In this document: in pieces, positions 18,599 to 27,736 of the stretch | How positions within the stretch are numbered: position 1 is the stretch's first letter | Layout: the number at the start of each line of letters is the position of its first letter | Origin: Synechococcus sp. UW140 | Lineage (GTDB): Bacteria; Cyanobacteriota; Cyanobacteriia; PCC-6307; Cyanobiaceae | Direction of reading: 5' to 3' | Assembly: GCA_945877115.1 (NCBI GenBank) | Contig: CAMCQR010000009.1 | Coordinates: forward strand, 1 to 43,555 | DNA: 43,555 nucleotides | Position numbers and translations under genes: made by a program | The notes under the pieces: model-generated | What the model saw: the letters and a program-made list of their open reading frames with translations, nothing else | The model's database searches: none | Told to the model about the DNA's origin: nothing

Positions 18599-19945
18599 GT
18601 GGTGGGAAAAAAGGGGACAACAGCCCGTCTAAATCGTCGCGATTGGTTGGATTTGATCAGTTTTTGCGGCCTGGGTTGTGGCCTAAGCTATGCCCTGTTA
18701 CTGGTACTAATGCGCACTATTTTAGAGCCACAGATTGTGGATGAGAGCAGCTTGCGCATTAATCTCAGCGTCAAGCTAATGGAAGAAGTACTCAAAAAAA
18801 TTCCCCTAGATCGTATTCCTGCCGGCGCTATTTTAAAACAATCTAGCCAGGGACCCGAATACAATTTAAGCGACCAAAGTCGCTTTGATAAATTACTAAA
18901 AACTAATCTCAATCAGAACTATGGCTTGGATCGCCGTATTCAGCGAGACCAGCCTCCCCTTGAAGATCCCTGGGGCGGTTACTGGATTGAATTGGCCTCC
19001 CAATATGATCCGCCAGTATGGCTTTATCGGCCAGCCCGTCTGAACGGCAGCAGCGTTTGGTATCTTCCCCTACTGCGTTCGCTTGCCACGGCAGGTGGCA
19101 TTCTCATCGGGATCACCATGTTTTTGAAAAGGCGTGTTGAGAGACCCTTTATGGATGTCCTCAAAGGATTACCGGATACCATAATTCCGCCCCTACCCCT
19201 GATCCCAGAAAAAGGGATCGCACCACTGCGCTTGATGAGTATGCGCATCAATCGACTCATGGAGGGAATTAATAGCTCCGCCGATAGCCGACGCACCCTG
19301 CTACGCGGACTGGTCCATGACATTTCCGGGCCCCAAACCCGAATGGGACTCCAAATCGAATCCCTTGAGTTACAACTTGAAGGCAAGGCAAAGGAGGCGA
19401 TGGCGATCAAAGCGCTCAGCAGTGATCTTGAGCAACTGCGCAAGATCACTGAGCAATTGGTATTACTAGCTGAAAAAGATCAAACCAGTCTGAAATGCGA
19501 ACAAGTGGCCCTTGACGATCTTTGCCTCAGGGTGAAAGCCAGCTACCCAGTCGCTTCAGTCAAGGTCGACATGCCACGACTACTAGTGCAGATTGATTCG
19601 ACCGGAATGGAGCGATCCCTCCGCAATCTCATCGACAATGCTTTGGAACATGGCCGCCCTCCCGTACTCATCCAAGCTTGGCGAGAAAACAACATTTTGT
19701 CTATACAAATTGATGATCACGGCCTTGGCTTATCCTCGCCGACGATTCCTAACATGCCCTACCAAACCCATGCTAACGACCGCGACCGAAAAAATCACCA
19801 AGGACTGGGACTGAAGATCGTCGAACAATTCTGCCATGATCACGGAGGCAAACTGAAGCTGGATCAAGCCGACCTCGGCGGCCTAAGGGCAAGAATGACA
19901 CTGAAAAAAAATGGGTTGGGCTTACCAATTTTTCTACAAAATTAA
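18599..19945 (+). CDS. Membrane sensor histidine kinase
   Basis: Partner of the preceding regulator. The 448 residues have a first membrane span at about 20-41 (ISFCGLGCGLSYALLLVLM), an extracytoplasmic domain of about 110 residues and a second span near 157-175. Next come a HAMP-like stretch, a DHp helix with phospho-acceptor H240 (LRGLVHDISGPQTRMG), the N box (LRNLIDNALEHG), and G boxes (DDHGLGLS, GLGLKIVEQFC). There is no KaiB-like domain, so it is not SasA. The start is GTG at 18599 or the adjacent GTG at 18602, with GAAGGAG upstream inside the regulator. One 60-base line (18841-18900) has only 23 G/C, far below the window norm. Confidence 0.92.
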   Translation: MVGKKGTTARLNRRDWLDLISFCGLGCGLSYALLLVLMRTILEPQIVDESSLRINLSVKLMEEVLKKIPLDRIPAGAILKQSSQGPEYNLSDQSRFDKLLKTNLNQNYGLDRRIQRDQPPLEDPWGGYWIELASQYDPPVWLYRPARLNGSSVWYLPLLRSLATAGGILIGITMFLKRRVERPFMDVLKGLPDTIIPPLPLIPEKGIAPLRLMSMRINRLMEGINSSADSRRTLLRGLVHDISGPQTRMGLQIESLELQLEGKAKEAMAIKALSSDLEQLRKITEQLVLLAEKDQTSLKCEQVALDDLCLRVKASYPVASVKVDMPRLLVQIDSTGMERSLRNLIDNALEHGRPPVLIQAWRENNILSIQIDDHGLGLSSPTIPNMPYQTHANDRDRKNHQGLGLKIVEQFCHDHGGKLKLDQADLGGLRARMTLKKNGLGLPIFLQN

Positions 19946-19955
19946 AACAAGTTGC

Positions 19956-19981
19956 GTTGACTTTCCCTGCTTCAAGTCAAC
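19956..19981. terminator. Hairpin between the convergent kinase and kaiC genes
   Basis: GTTGACTT/AAGTCAAC is a perfect 8-bp stem with a 10-base loop, 10 bases after the kinase stop and 29 before the kaiC stop. There is no T run, so termination is only inferred. Confidence 0.4.
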
Positions 19982-20010
19982 AAGGAAATTTGGTGACGAC
20001 CCCAGCGGCA

Positions 20011-21564
20011 CTAGAATTCCTCACTCGCCACGCTACGGGCAATACGTCCAAGATCAGCCCGTTCATCTGTTGTAATGCGATGGGGTACACCACTAATAAT
20101 ACGCTCAAAATTAGAGAATGAATCCTTAATTTCGGGTCCATTACCCGTAATCACGAATTCGCGAATACCTTTATCGTGCCAAGAGCCCCGCATTTTAAAC
20201 ACATTAAGAGCACGGGCCATCTCGCCACGTATTTCAACATACTGAAGCAGCAAAATAGTGTCGGTAATGGTGGATATATGAGAGTCGGTGATGGAATGGC
20301 TACCCATAAACTCCTCAGACGTATTCGTAAAGAACCCGGCAATCTCCTCCTGCTTTGCATAGCCGGTGACCCCAATCACAAATTGCCTGAAGGCGTTATG
20401 ACTAACGCCACGGGCCAAGGCTGAAAGTGAATCAATTGCCATGCGAGATGGCTTAAATTCACTGATTTCTGTTTTAATAATTTGTAAATGATCTTCCAAG
20501 CCAGTGGATTCGGGATAGGCACAGATAATTTTCAGTAGGCCATCCTGCTCCATTTGTTCAAAGTCGATGCCCCAGCTCGTGGCATTGCGGAGTAGTTGAG
20601 CTCTTGATTCTTCATAGGCAAATAAGATCGCTCTTTCTTTACTGCCACAGGCATCTTCTATAAATTTACTCACCAAAAGCGTCTTGCCCGTTCCCGTTGC
20701 ACCTGTGGCCAAAATGATCGAATCCTTAAAGAAGCCACCGCCACACATCTCATCGAGACGTGGCACCCCCGAACTCAGCCGCACATTGGATGATCTCTGG
20801 GTTAGTCGCATGGCTCCCAACGGGAAAATATTCACACCATGGGCTCCCATGGTGAAAGGAAATTCACCTTTCATATGGGTCGTGCCACGAAGCTTGAGAA
20901 TTTCAACCGTACGACGACGACGTTCTCCCTCCAAAACATTACGGAGAATAACCACATTATCACTAACAAATTCTTCCACCCCATATCGGGCAATTGGACC
21001 ATATTCGTCAATGCGTTCCGTGGTCATCAACGTGGTTACACCAATCTCCTTGAGGCGGGCAATCAGCCGAAATATCTCCCGCCGTACGACGGAGACGGCA
21101 TCGTATTGCTGAAAAACAGCCGTAATCGAATCGATGGCCACCCGACGGGCTTTATACTTGCGAATGGCATAATTAATCCGTTCGATAAGACCTGAAAGAT
21201 CAAAACTACCTGCCACATCCTGTCCCTCTGGATCTGGCGAGGCATCAAGGATAAAAAGCTTATCCTGCTCAACCATTTCACGAAAATTCCATCCAAAGCT
21301 GGCCGCGTTACGTAAAATATCGAGGGGAGACTCTTCAAAGGTAACAAATATACCGGGCTCATTAAAATCCCGTATGCCGTTATGTAGGAAATTCAGCGAA
21401 AATACAGTTTTACCAGTTCCGGAAGTTCCACTGATTAAAGTTGAGCGTCCAATGGGTAAACCTCCATGTAAAATGTCATCGAAACCCTCCATCCCCGTCG
21501 GGAGCTTTTGCACCTGCATCAGGGCAGTGCCAGGGGTGTTAGTGGATAGACTGGGGTCCTGCAT
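20011..21564 (-). CDS. kaiC: Circadian clock ATPase/autokinase KaiC
   Basis: Core oscillator protein: a hexamer whose phosphorylation cycles daily. The 517 residues contain two RecA-like domains. CI has Walker A GTSGTGKT (46-53) and catalytic E77/E78; CII has GATGTGKT (288-295) and E318/E319. The phosphosites S431 and T432, plus T426, lie in SITDSHISTITD at the same numbers as in S. elongatus. The C-terminal A-loop and tail bound by KaiA follow (SGVPHRITTDERADLG). The last residues differ from other KaiC tails. It begins 58 bases after kaiB. It is AT-rich for this window: 26 G/C in the 60 bases at 20041-20100. Confidence 0.99.
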   Translation of the reverse strand: MQDPSLSTNTPGTALMQVQKLPTGMEGFDDILHGGLPIGRSTLISGTSGTGKTVFSLNFLHNGIRDFNEPGIFVTFEESPLDILRNAASFGWNFREMVEQDKLFILDASPDPEGQDVAGSFDLSGLIERINYAIRKYKARRVAIDSITAVFQQYDAVSVVRREIFRLIARLKEIGVTTLMTTERIDEYGPIARYGVEEFVSDNVVILRNVLEGERRRRTVEILKLRGTTHMKGEFPFTMGAHGVNIFPLGAMRLTQRSSNVRLSSGVPRLDEMCGGGFFKDSIILATGATGTGKTLLVSKFIEDACGSKERAILFAYEESRAQLLRNATSWGIDFEQMEQDGLLKIICAYPESTGLEDHLQIIKTEISEFKPSRMAIDSLSALARGVSHNAFRQFVIGVTGYAKQEEIAGFFTNTSEEFMGSHSITDSHISTITDTILLLQYVEIRGEMARALNVFKMRGSWHDKGIREFVITGNGPEIKDSFSNFERIISGVPHRITTDERADLGRIARSVASEEF

Positions 21565-21622
21565 GAAACGAGAAAAAGGAAGTTTAATTCAGAATCAGAC
21601 GAAGTTTAAATGCTTTTTCCAA

Positions 21623-21970
21623 TCAGTTGTCTGGATCGGGGCCATCATATAGACCATCTTCGAGGTCGTATGCCTCGTCGTTGAGTTCTTCAAAAAGCAG
21701 ATCGAGACCAATCAACACCCTTTCGCGATCAGATAGGTCGCCAATGATGCGGCGTACAGGAGGTGGCAAGATCTTGGCGAGGGTCGGGGTCGCCAGGATC
21801 TTGTCTTCCTCTGCCAGCTGGGGGTTTTTCAGAACATCAATTACTTTGAGAGCATAAACACCACGAAACTCGGTCTCAAGAATATTCCGCAATGTTTTGA
21901 GAGCCCGCATCGAATTGGGAGTGTTACCTGCGACGTATAGCTTCAGAATGTAGGTCTTGCGAGGTGACAT
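21623..21970 (-). CDS. kaiB: Circadian clock protein KaiB
   Basis: A fold-switching protein that binds phosphorylated KaiC, captures KaiA and switches output. The 115 residues match the family: [60 protein letters not shown]. The conserved thioredoxin-like part is followed by an acidic tail ([15 protein letters not shown] and on), longer than the C-terminus of the 102-residue S. elongatus protein. It starts 2 bases after the kaiA stop, implying a shared mRNA, and has no obvious promoter of its own. Confidence 0.98.
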   Translation of the reverse strand: MSPRKTYILKLYVAGNTPNSMRALKTLRNILETEFRGVYALKVIDVLKNPQLAEEDKILATPTLAKILPPPVRRIIGDLSDRERVLIGLDLLFEELNDEAYDLEDGLYDGPDPDN

Positions 21971-21972
21971 TT

Positions 21973-22854
21973 CTAGGACTGGTCCATGGCGAAGGAAGTT
22001 GCTGACTTAGGAAGGCCACCCTTGACACCTGCCATACCTAGGGGGGCATCGGGCGGGACGGAGCGACGGTACATCTCACAAAGATGGGCCATCACGTCAA
22101 GAAGCGCAAGGCGGTAATCCTGGAGAAAATTGTTTTTGTGGCCCTCTAGCTTAATTTGCTTATCATACTCGTCGATCAAATTCATGTGAATTTCAACAGT
22201 GTAGGTGATCGGTAGATCACTAAAAAAAGCGGTGTTGACGAAGCTCTCCAGGGCCTGGTTGGCTGCGACAGGATCCAGAAAATAACTAATCAGCAAGTCC
22301 CTGTAAGTGAGCTTAAGCGAATTCAGTAGATCTGTGCGTTCGCTCTCACCAAGATTTCGCAGAAAACGTGAAGGATCTCGCTTATAGTAGATCCCCAAAT
22401 ACCCCAGGCGACCATTGAGGCGATTGGCCAACTTCCAACGATCGCTCGCATCATTACCAGGCCCAGCCCCCTGGCTGCCGCCGTTGGAAAGGCCCCGTCG
22501 CAGAAAACGGGAAACAGCCGCATCAAACGAATAACTCAACTGCACCAACTGGTCGGCAGGCAGATGAACCACGGCGTCGTGGTACTCCTGCCGACCCGTC
22601 ACCTCTCCGATCACCACCGCGGGCAGCAACAACCCCTTGTCCCCCAGAGCGCGAAACACATCGGGAGCAAGCACCCCTTGTTCCAGCAGGACCGCATCGA
22701 AATCGTCCCGGCGTCGATCCAGCACCTCCACAGGATTCTCGCCGGGATCCAGGGTCACCAATTGGTAGCGCCCACCCTGAAGGCAATGACCACAGGCCTG
22801 GGAGAGCCTTGGTTCTGTCAGCAAGGAAGCAATGGTGAGCAGGGGCTCGGGCAT
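21973..22854 (-). CDS. kaiA: Circadian clock protein KaiA
   Basis: Stimulates KaiC autophosphorylation by binding its C-terminal tail. The full-length protein is 293 residues. An N-terminal pseudoreceiver (about 1-130, [12 protein letters not shown] in place of a phospho-Asp site) is followed by a Gly-rich linker. The C-terminal all-helical dimer domain has [31 protein letters not shown] and [17 protein letters not shown] complete kaiA separates this organism from Prochlorococcus, where kaiA is lost or truncated. It is divergent from rplU, and the kaiABC promoter should lie between 22855 and 23014. Confidence 0.98.
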   Translation of the reverse strand: MPEPLLTIASLLTEPRLSQACGHCLQGGRYQLVTLDPGENPVEVLDRRRDDFDAVLLEQGVLAPDVFRALGDKGLLLPAVVIGEVTGRQEYHDAVVHLPADQLVQLSYSFDAAVSRFLRRGLSNGGSQGAGPGNDASDRWKLANRLNGRLGYLGIYYKRDPSRFLRNLGESERTDLLNSLKLTYRDLLISYFLDPVAANQALESFVNTAFFSDLPITYTVEIHMNLIDEYDKQIKLEGHKNNFLQDYRLALLDVMAHLCEMYRRSVPPDAPLGMAGVKGGLPKSATSFAMDQS

Positions 22855-22924
22855 CGAGCGTGGAGGGGGGCTGGGCCCAAAACCTCAGGCATCTTGACGA
22901 AAAGAAGCTTGAAACGCGAGAATC

Positions 22925-22930
22925 TATGAT
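22925..22930 (+). promoter_or_regulatory. Possible -10 box for rplU
   Basis: TATGAT stands 85 bases before the rplU ATG. A TTGACG is present at 22894-22899, but the 25-base spacing is too long for a standard -35, so only the -10 is suggested. Confidence 0.3.
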
Positions 22931-23014
22931 TGTCTATTGAAACTCGTGAGTCCAGGCTCAATGGTGGCATCCTCCCCGGGGACGTCTGCCAGCCTGGCCG
23001 CGCCCGCCTCCCCT

Positions 23015-23374
23015 ATGACCGATTCCGCTCCAACCCCAGGTAACCCCTACGCCATCGTCGAGGCCTCCGGCCAGCAGTTCTGGCTGCAGCCCAACCGATA
23101 TCTCGACCTCGACCGTCTTGATGCGGACGTCGACAGCACCGTCACCCTGGACACCGTCCTGTTGGTGAAAGATGCCAGCGGTACCACCTTGGGCCGTCCC
23201 TATGTGGAGCAAGCCAAGGTGGAACTCAAGGTTTTGGCCCACCGCCGGGGTCCCAAAATTCTTGTGTACAAGATGCGGCCCAAAAAGAAAACCCGACGCA
23301 AAAACGGCCATCGCCAGGAGCTCACTCGGGTGATGGTCCAATCCATCACCGTGGCGGGCAAGCCGGTCTCCTGA
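23015..23374 (+). CDS. rplU: 50S ribosomal protein L21
   Basis: A 23S-binding protein of the large subunit. The 119 residues have a short variable N-terminus, then [44 protein letters not shown] and the very basic C-terminus [18 protein letters not shown] took the ATG at 23015 because the family N-terminus follows soon after; in-frame starts at 22937 and 22961 would add unrelated residues. It is co-directional with rpmA, 61 bases downstream, as in most bacteria. Confidence 0.97.
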   Translation: MTDSAPTPGNPYAIVEASGQQFWLQPNRYLDLDRLDADVDSTVTLDTVLLVKDASGTTLGRPYVEQAKVELKVLAHRRGPKILVYKMRPKKKTRRKNGHRQELTRVMVQSITVAGKPVS

Positions 23375-23435
23375 TGCTCCCAGGTCCCCATTTTGGGGTC
23401 AACCCCGTTTCCACAATCCTTTACTCCTCCTACCC

Positions 23436-23699
23436 ATGGCTCATAAGAAAGGCACAGGCTCCACGCGTAATGGCCGCGACTCCAACTCCAAGCGGTTGGG
23501 GGTCAAGGCCTACGGCGGTGAAACCGTTACTGCGGGTTCGATTCTGATCCGCCAACGCGGCACGTCCGTCATGCCCGGGGTCAACGTCGGCCGCGGTTCT
23601 GACGACACCCTCTACGCCCTTGTCGCTGGCGTGGTCAAGTTCGAATCGATCAAACGGGGACTGCGCAACCGCAAGCGCATCAACATCGCTGTCGCCTGA
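23436..23699 (+). CDS. rpmA: 50S ribosomal protein L27
   Basis: Its N-terminus reaches the peptidyl-transferase centre. The 87-residue protein starts [20 protein letters not shown] with no cleavable extension, followed by [20 protein letters not shown] and GVVKFE. Normal length. Its stop overlaps the truB reading frame. Confidence 0.98.
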   Translation: MAHKKGTGSTRNGRDSNSKRLGVKAYGGETVTAGSILIRQRGTSVMPGVNVGRGSDDTLYALVAGVVKFESIKRGLRNRKRINIAVA

Positions 23700-24588
23700 G
23701 CTGGCCGCGCTCCCCTGCGGATTTCTGGTCCTCGACAAGCCCCCAGGGCCCACCTCCCACACCTGTGTAAACCGGGTGCGCAGGGCCTATGGGCTCCGGA
23801 AAGTGGGTCATGGTGGCACCCTCGACCCTGCGGTCAGTGGGGTCCTTCCCATCGCCCTGGGGGCGGCCACCCGACTTTTGCCCTATCTGCCGGGACTCAA
23901 GGCCTACGAAGGCACGATCCAGCTCGGTCTGCGTACCAGCAGCGATGACCTTGAAGGCGAAGTGGTGCAGCGGACCCCCGTTCCTGATCTGACGGTTGCT
24001 CGGCTCGAAACCCTGCTTGAGCCCTTCAGAGGGACCCATCTCCAGTTCCCTCCCCAGGTCTCTGCCGTCCATGTCAATGGCGAACGGGCCTACGCCCTGG
24101 CACGTCGAGGTGAAGTGGTGCACCTGGAGGCCAGGAGCGTCACCCTTCACGAACTCAGCCTCCTGAACTGGAATCCCGAACTGGGGCAGATATCCCTGAG
24201 AGTGCGCTGTTCCGCTGGCACCTACGTACGCGCCCTCGCCAGGGATTTGGGTGAACACCTGGGATGCGGTGGCGCCCTGGCCCATCTGCGCCGCAGCGAA
24301 GCCCTGGGCTTCACCCTCGCCCAGGCCGTACCCCTGGAGAACCTTGATCTGGACCCCCGGCCACCCCTGCTGGATCCCCTGCTCGCCCTGCCCCACCTTG
24401 GCCGTCGCCACTTGACGGCAGCGGAAGAGGTGGACTGGAACTGTGGGCGCCGACTCTCGGCATCAGCCAGCCACCAAGAGGACGAAGCCGTGGCGGTTCT
24501 CAACCAAGAGGGTCGGCTCGCCGGCATCGCCCGAGCCGTGGCCGGCGACCAGCTCCAGCCCCGGTTGGTGTTTCAGGCTGAAAGCTGA
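23620..24588 (+). CDS. truB: tRNA pseudouridine-55 synthase TruB
   Basis: Makes pseudouridine 55 in the T loop of tRNAs. Family motifs are [34 protein letters not shown] (catalytic Asp), [33 protein letters not shown] and a PUA-like C-terminal region. The family N-terminus begins at about 23725, but no ATG, GTG or TTG lies between 23623 and there in this frame. The only standard start is a TTG at 23620 inside rpmA. CTG codons at 23689 and 23701, next to the rpmA stop (23697-23699), are possible non-standard starts reached by coupling. The 5' boundary is therefore uncertain. Confidence 0.93.
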   Translation: MSLAWSSSNRSNGDCATASASTSLSPELAALPCGFLVLDKPPGPTSHTCVNRVRRAYGLRKVGHGGTLDPAVSGVLPIALGAATRLLPYLPGLKAYEGTIQLGLRTSSDDLEGEVVQRTPVPDLTVARLETLLEPFRGTHLQFPPQVSAVHVNGERAYALARRGEVVHLEARSVTLHELSLLNWNPELGQISLRVRCSAGTYVRALARDLGEHLGCGGALAHLRRSEALGFTLAQAVPLENLDLDPRPPLLDPLLALPHLGRRHLTAAEEVDWNCGRRLSASASHQEDEAVAVLNQEGRLAGIARAVAGDQLQPRLVFQAES

Positions 24589-24675
24589 CCTGGCCCAAGG
24601 GACGGCCGACTGGCAGGATTTTTGACGCAGGTGCCTGCCTGGAGTTCACCTGTCCACCGTTCCCCCCGCTTTCTG

Positions 24676-25464
24676 ATGGCTGGCCATAGCAAATGGGCCC
24701 AGATCAAACGCACCAAAGCCGTCGTCGATGCCAAGCGCGGTGCAGTGTTCACCCGCTTGGGTCGGGAAATCATGGTGGCGGCGAGGGGCGGCGCCGATCC
24801 GGCCGGGAACTTCCAGTTGCGCACCGCCATTGAAAAAGCCAAGGCCGCTGGAGTACCTAATGCCAACATCGATCGGGCGATCGCCAAGGGTGCCGGCTCC
24901 AGTGGCGCCGACGCCGAACAATTTGAAGCGGTGCGCTACGAGGGCTACGGAGCGGGAGGCGTGGCCGTTTTGGTGGAAGCCTTCACCGATAACCGCAACC
25001 GAACTGCAGCGGACCTGAGGTTGGCCTTCGGCAAGCAGGGGGGCAACCTCGGCGAAACCGGATGCGTCAGCTATCTCTTTGTGCAGCGATCGGTGGTCCG
25101 TGTCGAACTGAATGGTGGCCAAAATGTTGATGAAGAGGCCTTTTTGGATCTCCTGCTCGCCCTTGCGGAAAGGGGTGGTCCTGCCGTCCTGGGCTGGCAG
25201 ATCGAGGCGGATGGGGCCGAAGTCTTTGGCGAATTTGCCGACCTCGAAGCCCTCCAGGATGGTCTGAGACGGCTTGGCCTTGGGGTCAGGGAATGGGAGC
25301 ACCGTTGGATACCGATCACGCCCTGTCAGCTGGAGAACACCGAATCGCTCCGAGCCTGTCTGCGCATGTTGGAAGTGATCGAAGACCTCGACGACGTTCG
25401 CAGCGTCGTCAGCAATCTGGAGATGGATGACAACCTGCTGGAACAAATGCTCGAGGCCAGCTGA
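24676..25464 (+). CDS. YebC/PmpR-family protein
   Basis: The YebC/TACO1 family includes translation factors for polyproline stretches and older-annotated transcription regulators; which applies here is not decidable from sequence. The 262 residues start [20 protein letters not shown], with [40 protein letters not shown] and [12 protein letters not shown]. Length is typical. The ATG at 24676 matches the invariant MAGHSKW start. It lies 87 bases after truB. Confidence 0.96.
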   Translation: MAGHSKWAQIKRTKAVVDAKRGAVFTRLGREIMVAARGGADPAGNFQLRTAIEKAKAAGVPNANIDRAIAKGAGSSGADAEQFEAVRYEGYGAGGVAVLVEAFTDNRNRTAADLRLAFGKQGGNLGETGCVSYLFVQRSVVRVELNGGQNVDEEAFLDLLLALAERGGPAVLGWQIEADGAEVFGEFADLEALQDGLRRLGLGVREWEHRWIPITPCQLENTESLRACLRMLEVIEDLDDVRSVVSNLEMDDNLLEQMLEAS

Positions 25465-25488
25465 TTCAGGCAAGGGCGCCCAGCGGGG

Positions 25489-26340
25489 CTAACCCCCAAG
25501 GGCTGCCGCATCCGCCACGACAGTCACATCCGGGTGACCCTGAAGCCAGCTCGCGGGCAGATCGGCCGTTGGGGACTCCTCGAAGGCGCGGCGCAGCACC
25601 TCTGCTTTGGCCCGACCCGTTGCTACCAAGAGAATGCGGCGGGCGTTCAGAATCTCACTCAGGCCAAGGCTGATGGCCTGATCTGGCACCTGGTCCGGAT
25701 CGCCCCCAAAGGCAAATGCATTGGCGTCTCGGGTGCTGGCGGTCAGGGCGACACAACGGCAGACCACTTCGGGACCACAGGGGGGTTCGTTGAAACCCAC
25801 ATGGCCATTGGCTCCAATGCCGAGGATTTGGAGCCCCAGACCTCCCTTGCTTGCCAGCAGGGAGGCATAACGCAGGGCCTCAGCATCCGGATCACCCCCA
25901 TCGCCTCGGGGCAGCAACACGGACTGCGCTTCGAGCTGCAGGGGGGTCACCAACTGGGAGGCCATGGTGGCCGCAAAGGAGCGGGGATCCCTGGGTGCGA
26001 GCCCCACATATTCATCGAGATTAAAACTGCACCATTGCTGACGCACCCTTTGGCGCTCAGCGGCGGACCGCTGGGCGAATTGACGGGCCAGGGCGGCATA
26101 GACCGGTTCCATGGTGCGACCCGTGGCCAGGCCCAGGGGAAGATTGGGATCGGCCAACCGGGAAGCCAACAGCCATTCGGCCACCTGCTCCCCTACGGCC
26201 TCGGCATCGTCAAGCCGCAGGATCTGCGGTGAATGGCGACCCCCTTCCAGGGTCGCCGTGCCCCTTAGCCAGGCACAAGGATCAGAGGGATCTGGAGCCC
26301 AGTTCGGCGCCTTGGTAGTAATGACGCAGGATTTCTGCAT
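25489..26340 (-). CDS. nagB: Glucosamine-6-phosphate deaminase (NagB-type)
   Basis: A sugar-phosphate isomerase-fold enzyme that would convert glucosamine-6-phosphate to fructose-6-phosphate plus ammonia. The motifs LGLATGRTMEPVYAAL, FNLDEYVGLAPRD and LQILGIGANGHVGFNEP (catalytic His and neighbours) favour NagB over 6-phosphogluconolactonase. The 283-residue frame has an N-terminus of about 35 residues with no family resemblance. The ATG at 26340 is the only standard start seen before the family begins, and it overlaps the end of the SpoIID-like gene by 59 bases. Similarity to NagB starts around QILRLDDAEAVGEQV. Confidence 0.88.
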   Translation of the reverse strand: MQKSCVITTKAPNWAPDPSDPCAWLRGTATLEGGRHSPQILRLDDAEAVGEQVAEWLLASRLADPNLPLGLATGRTMEPVYAALARQFAQRSAAERQRVRQQWCSFNLDEYVGLAPRDPRSFAATMASQLVTPLQLEAQSVLLPRGDGGDPDAEALRYASLLASKGGLGLQILGIGANGHVGFNEPPCGPEVVCRCVALTASTRDANAFAFGGDPDQVPDQAISLGLSEILNARRILLVATGRAKAEVLRRAFEESPTADLPASWLQGHPDVTVVADAAALGG

Positions 26341-27685
26341 GACTCTTGCCCCGCAGGGCCATGCCGTAGGCCCCCCATTGACTCATTCCTACTCCATGGC
26401 CGTAGCCATGGCCGATGGCCACCAACGTGGGCTGAGCAACCGGCTGGGCCGACCCCAGGAGCCCTTCGAGGCGAGGCAGGGGCGGTGGGGGGGGAGGCAG
26501 GCGGAACCTGAACCGAGGGGACAGACTTGGGCCCGTGGCGACCTCTGCCGTCACCCGCTCCACGGGTTCATTAACCGGACCAGCCCCAAAGGCCATCCCC
26601 TGGGGCTTGGCCGGAGCCAGGCGCTGGAAGCGCACCAGGGTGCTGCGCAAACCAAGCCGACGGCGCAATTCGGCGCCGCTCAGCACCAGCTGGCCCCCCG
26701 GGCCCGAGACACGGGCTTGGCGGATGCGCCCGGAGGACGAGGTGACCAGGGGCTCGATGGCTGTGACGCCGCCGATCTCCATGAAGGCGCGACGCAAGAC
26801 CTGGGGCTCAAAGGACTGGCTCCAATTGCGCAACGGACTGACCTGGTCGAAATCGGGGACGCTGGTGAGATAGGGAAGCTGACGATTCCACATCTCGCCG
26901 CTGTTCTCGGTGCTGCCACCACTACAACTATGGAATACGGCATCAATCAGAATGCCGCGATAAAGCAACACCTGGCCATTGGTCTGGGCGACAGCCTGGC
27001 GGGTCGAGGTTGTTTCCGCCCCAGCTCCCTTGTACATCTGACTGGCCACAGTGGCCTGGAGATCAAAAAGTTGACCCGGGCGCCTTTGGGCCATGGCATA
27101 GGTACGTGCGGCCACCGCCTGGGCCCTTAGAGCAGCCAGAGGCCATTGGGCCGGCATCTCACTGCCCACCACACTGGGCAGATAATTTTCAAGGCCAATA
27201 TAATTGATTGCCTGTAGGCGTTCTCCCGACGGTACGACCCGCAGACGGCCGCGATACCGGGCCTCCCCGAGGGGCACCAGGCCACCGGGAGCGGGACTGT
27301 CCACCCAGACCTCGGGCAGCTCCCCCGCCAAGACGGACGGAACGGCGGTCCGAACGACCGGCCGATTGACTTCCATACCCTTGGGCCCGGGTGCCCCCCC
27401 CAGGGTCGCAACGGACCCCTCCAGGATCACCCCCCCGGCCCCGGATCGCAGCCTCAGTCCTTGGCCGGGGCCAAGGACGTAGAGAACCTGGCCCCGGGCA
27501 TCACTGAGCCTGAGGCCCGTCCCAGGGGCGCTCAGATCGATGGCTGGGGCGGCCCGCACCAGAATCCTCAGGATGGGATTCGTTCCGACGGGTCGTGCCG
27601 GGGACGCCAGCACGAGGGCCAATGGAAGGGCCAAAGCGTGACTCCAACGCCAGCCAGGAAGACAAGCCAAAGCTGGATCGATCAA
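26282..27685 (-). CDS. SpoIID/LytB-domain protein, exported
   Basis: SpoIID domains act on peptidoglycan glycan strands (lytic transglycosylase in Bacillus sporulation); in cyanobacteria the role is unsettled. Landmarks are [48 protein letters not shown] and [20 protein letters not shown] Pro-rich segment (PPPPPPLP) precedes the last motif. I place the start at the TTG at 27685. It has GGGGAGG 14 bases upstream and yields a hydrophobic signal ([15 protein letters not shown]). The same frame is open back to 28732, but that part is antisense to rnz. An ATG at 27693 is better spaced but out of frame. Confidence 0.88.
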   Translation of the reverse strand: MIDPALACLPGWRWSHALALPLALVLASPARPVGTNPILRILVRAAPAIDLSAPGTGLRLSDARGQVLYVLGPGQGLRLRSGAGGVILEGSVATLGGAPGPKGMEVNRPVVRTAVPSVLAGELPEVWVDSPAPGGLVPLGEARYRGRLRVVPSGERLQAINYIGLENYLPSVVGSEMPAQWPLAALRAQAVAARTYAMAQRRPGQLFDLQATVASQMYKGAGAETTSTRQAVAQTNGQVLLYRGILIDAVFHSCSGGSTENSGEMWNRQLPYLTSVPDFDQVSPLRNWSQSFEPQVLRRAFMEIGGVTAIEPLVTSSSGRIRQARVSGPGGQLVLSGAELRRRLGLRSTLVRFQRLAPAKPQGMAFGAGPVNEPVERVTAEVATGPSLSPRFRFRLPPPPPPLPRLEGLLGSAQPVAQPTLVAIGHGYGHGVGMSQWGAYGMALRGKSHAEILRHYYQGAELGSRSL

Positions 27686-27736
27686 GGTCTGCCATTGTGC
27701 CTCCCCTGGCCCCAGCCGACCAGGGCCCGTGGCAGC

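Noticed and set aside
18599-19945. SasA as the identity of the kinase next to kaiC
   Set aside because: It has two membrane spans and an extracytoplasmic domain and lacks the KaiB-like N-terminal domain of SasA.
25489-26340. 6-phosphogluconolactonase as an alternative for the NagB-type gene
   Set aside because: The LDEYVGL and GIGANGHVGFNEP motifs fit NagB better.
27501-27695. 64-codon minus frame starting at a well-placed ATG
   Set aside because: No recognisable protein and it overlaps the signal region of SpoIID; kept only as a question about the start site.
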